From: JBDKGV01 sp039798005
GTDB lineage: Bacteria > Fibrobacterota > Fibrobacteria > UBA5070
Assembly: GCA_039798005.1 (NCBI GenBank)
Contig: JBDKGV010000181.1
Coordinates: 1 to 7,258 of the forward strand
Length of the DNA stretch: 7,258 nucleotides
Reading direction: 5' to 3'
Shown: positions 6,709 to 7,258 of the stretch, in pieces
Layout of the letters: each line of letters opens with the position of its first letter
How positions within the stretch are numbered: position 1 is the first letter of the stretch
The notes under the pieces: model-generated
Database searches by the model: none
Seen by the model: the letters and a program-made list of their open reading frames with translations, nothing else
Told to the model about the DNA's origin: nothing
Made by a program: the position numbers and the translations under genes

Positions 6709-7258
6709 TCATCGTGCCCCCCATCCCATGACCCGAACCGCAAGTGGAGCGCGCCCCTCGAAGTTCACTTGCGCAACCAGCATCCCCCGCTGGCCTTGGG
6801 GAGCCATCGGCTTCGGCGCCGCAGGATCGAGCCATTGCTCCTCCTGACGCACCACATCGCCACGAGCATCCAGCCACATCACCCGCGCCCGCGCCAAGGC
6901 TGTCGACCCGCTCCCGAGACCCACCGTTCCGTCGGCCACGTCGTTGACCAGGACAGCGATGGATTGAGCCGTGGCCACTTTTCCATCGGTGGCCGACACG
7001 ACCACCTTGTAGATGTTGTCCGCTCCGACATCCACGGGCTTCTCGAAGTCAGGGGCCGTCTTGAAGCTGAGCACGCCCGTGGTCTTGACGATCACGAACT
7101 TGGAGGAATCCTCCCCGCCTGTGATCGAGTACGTCAATGCGTTGCCGTCGGCGTCGGTGGCCTTGCACTGCACCACCGCCGTGGTGTTCTCGGGAACCGA
7201 AAGCGACTTGCCGCTGGTGAAGACGGGAGCGTTGTTCATCACCGTCGCCGGCGCATTG
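6709..7258 (-). CDS. C-terminal part of a secreted protein: cadherin-like domain plus sorting-like tail (5' end outside window)
   Basis: 182 codons and a TGA stop are visible; the frame remains open through the right edge (NAPATV before the first possible GTG/ATG at 7242-7237), so this is the 3' end of a longer gene and not a 177-residue protein. A cadherin-like domain fills the first ~107 visible residues (NNAPVFTSGKSLSVPEN, GGEDSSKF, APDFEKP, GADNIYKVVVSATDG). A short Gly/Ser linker and the tail domain follow (ARARVMWLDARGDVVRQEEQ, then WLDPAAPKPMAPQG, and MLVAQVNFEG). The same two domains end the next gene downstream, which is a pectate lyase. The missing N-terminal part is therefore probably also a carbohydrate-active enzyme, but nothing inside the window shows which. 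The gene is co-directional with the lyase and 47 bases upstream of it. The tail probably directs export or surface attachment; that is inferred from its position and likeness to type IX sorting tails. Confidence 0.85.
   Translation of the reverse strand, partial: NAPATVMNNAPVFTSGKSLSVPENTTAVVQCKATDADGNALTYSITGGEDSSKFVIVKTTGVLSFKTAPDFEKPVDVGADNIYKVVVSATDGKVATAQSIAVLVNDVADGTVGLGSGSTALARARVMWLDARGDVVRQEEQWLDPAAPKPMAPQGQRGMLVAQVNFEGRAPLAVRVMGWGAR

Noticed and set aside
5522..6847. 441-codon plus-strand open frame
   Set aside because: It is a shadow of the 843-residue lyase and of the end of the upstream gene, with no coherent protein features.
6662..6877. In-frame 72-codon N-terminal extension of the 843-residue lyase
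   Set aside because: Most of it lies over the end of the upstream gene in another frame, and its Cys/Gly/Arg-rich translation precedes a perfectly placed signal peptide.
6709..7242. Stand-alone 177-residue gene starting at the GTG at 7242
   Set aside because: There is no ribosome binding site or signal peptide, and the frame is open through the window edge. By analogy with its paralogue the domain pair is a C-terminus.

Overview
The window is a compact stretch of a high-GC bacterial genome in which every gene I can support lies on the minus strand. Read in the direction of transcription (from the right end to the left), it holds four genes: the 3' end of a large secreted protein (7258-6709), a complete 843-residue secreted pectate-lyase-like protein (6661-4130), a complete 915-residue multidomain pectate lyase (3996-1249), and the first 368 residues of a third pectate lyase (1106-1, running off the left edge). 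About 95% of the window is coding and no gene-free stretch exceeds 300 bases. I see no RNA gene, CRISPR array, insertion sequence or phage gene.

The three lyases appear to be right-handed beta-helix enzymes of the polysaccharide lyase family 1 type. They differ in build: one is a catalytic domain directly after the signal peptide, one carries two N-terminal beta-sandwich modules and a calcium-type repeat, and one has a different catalytic branch plus Ig-like and cadherin-like modules. Together they look like the extracellular front end of a pectin (homogalacturonan) degradation locus. All three complete N-termini carry signal peptides, and each complete gene start has a good purine-rich ribosome binding site six bases upstream, which fixes the starts well inside longer open frames.

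The two rightmost genes are 47 bases apart and probably cotranscribed. A GC-rich hairpin with a T-rich tail lies just after the second gene, so the 915-residue lyase and the lyase after it may form a second unit with its own, AT-rich promoter region.

The most interesting feature is a shared C-terminal module of about 60 residues on three of the proteins. It resembles, but does not exactly match, the C-terminal sorting domain of type IX secretion substrates. In two proteins it follows a near-duplicate cadherin-like domain. The module set (Por-type tail, bacterial thrombospondin type 3 repeat, cadherin, Ig-like domains), the high GC and the pectinolytic content suggest a member of the Fibrobacterota/Bacteroidota side of the tree. 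I favour a high-GC Fibrobacterota-like organism, but this is an inference from domain style without any database search.
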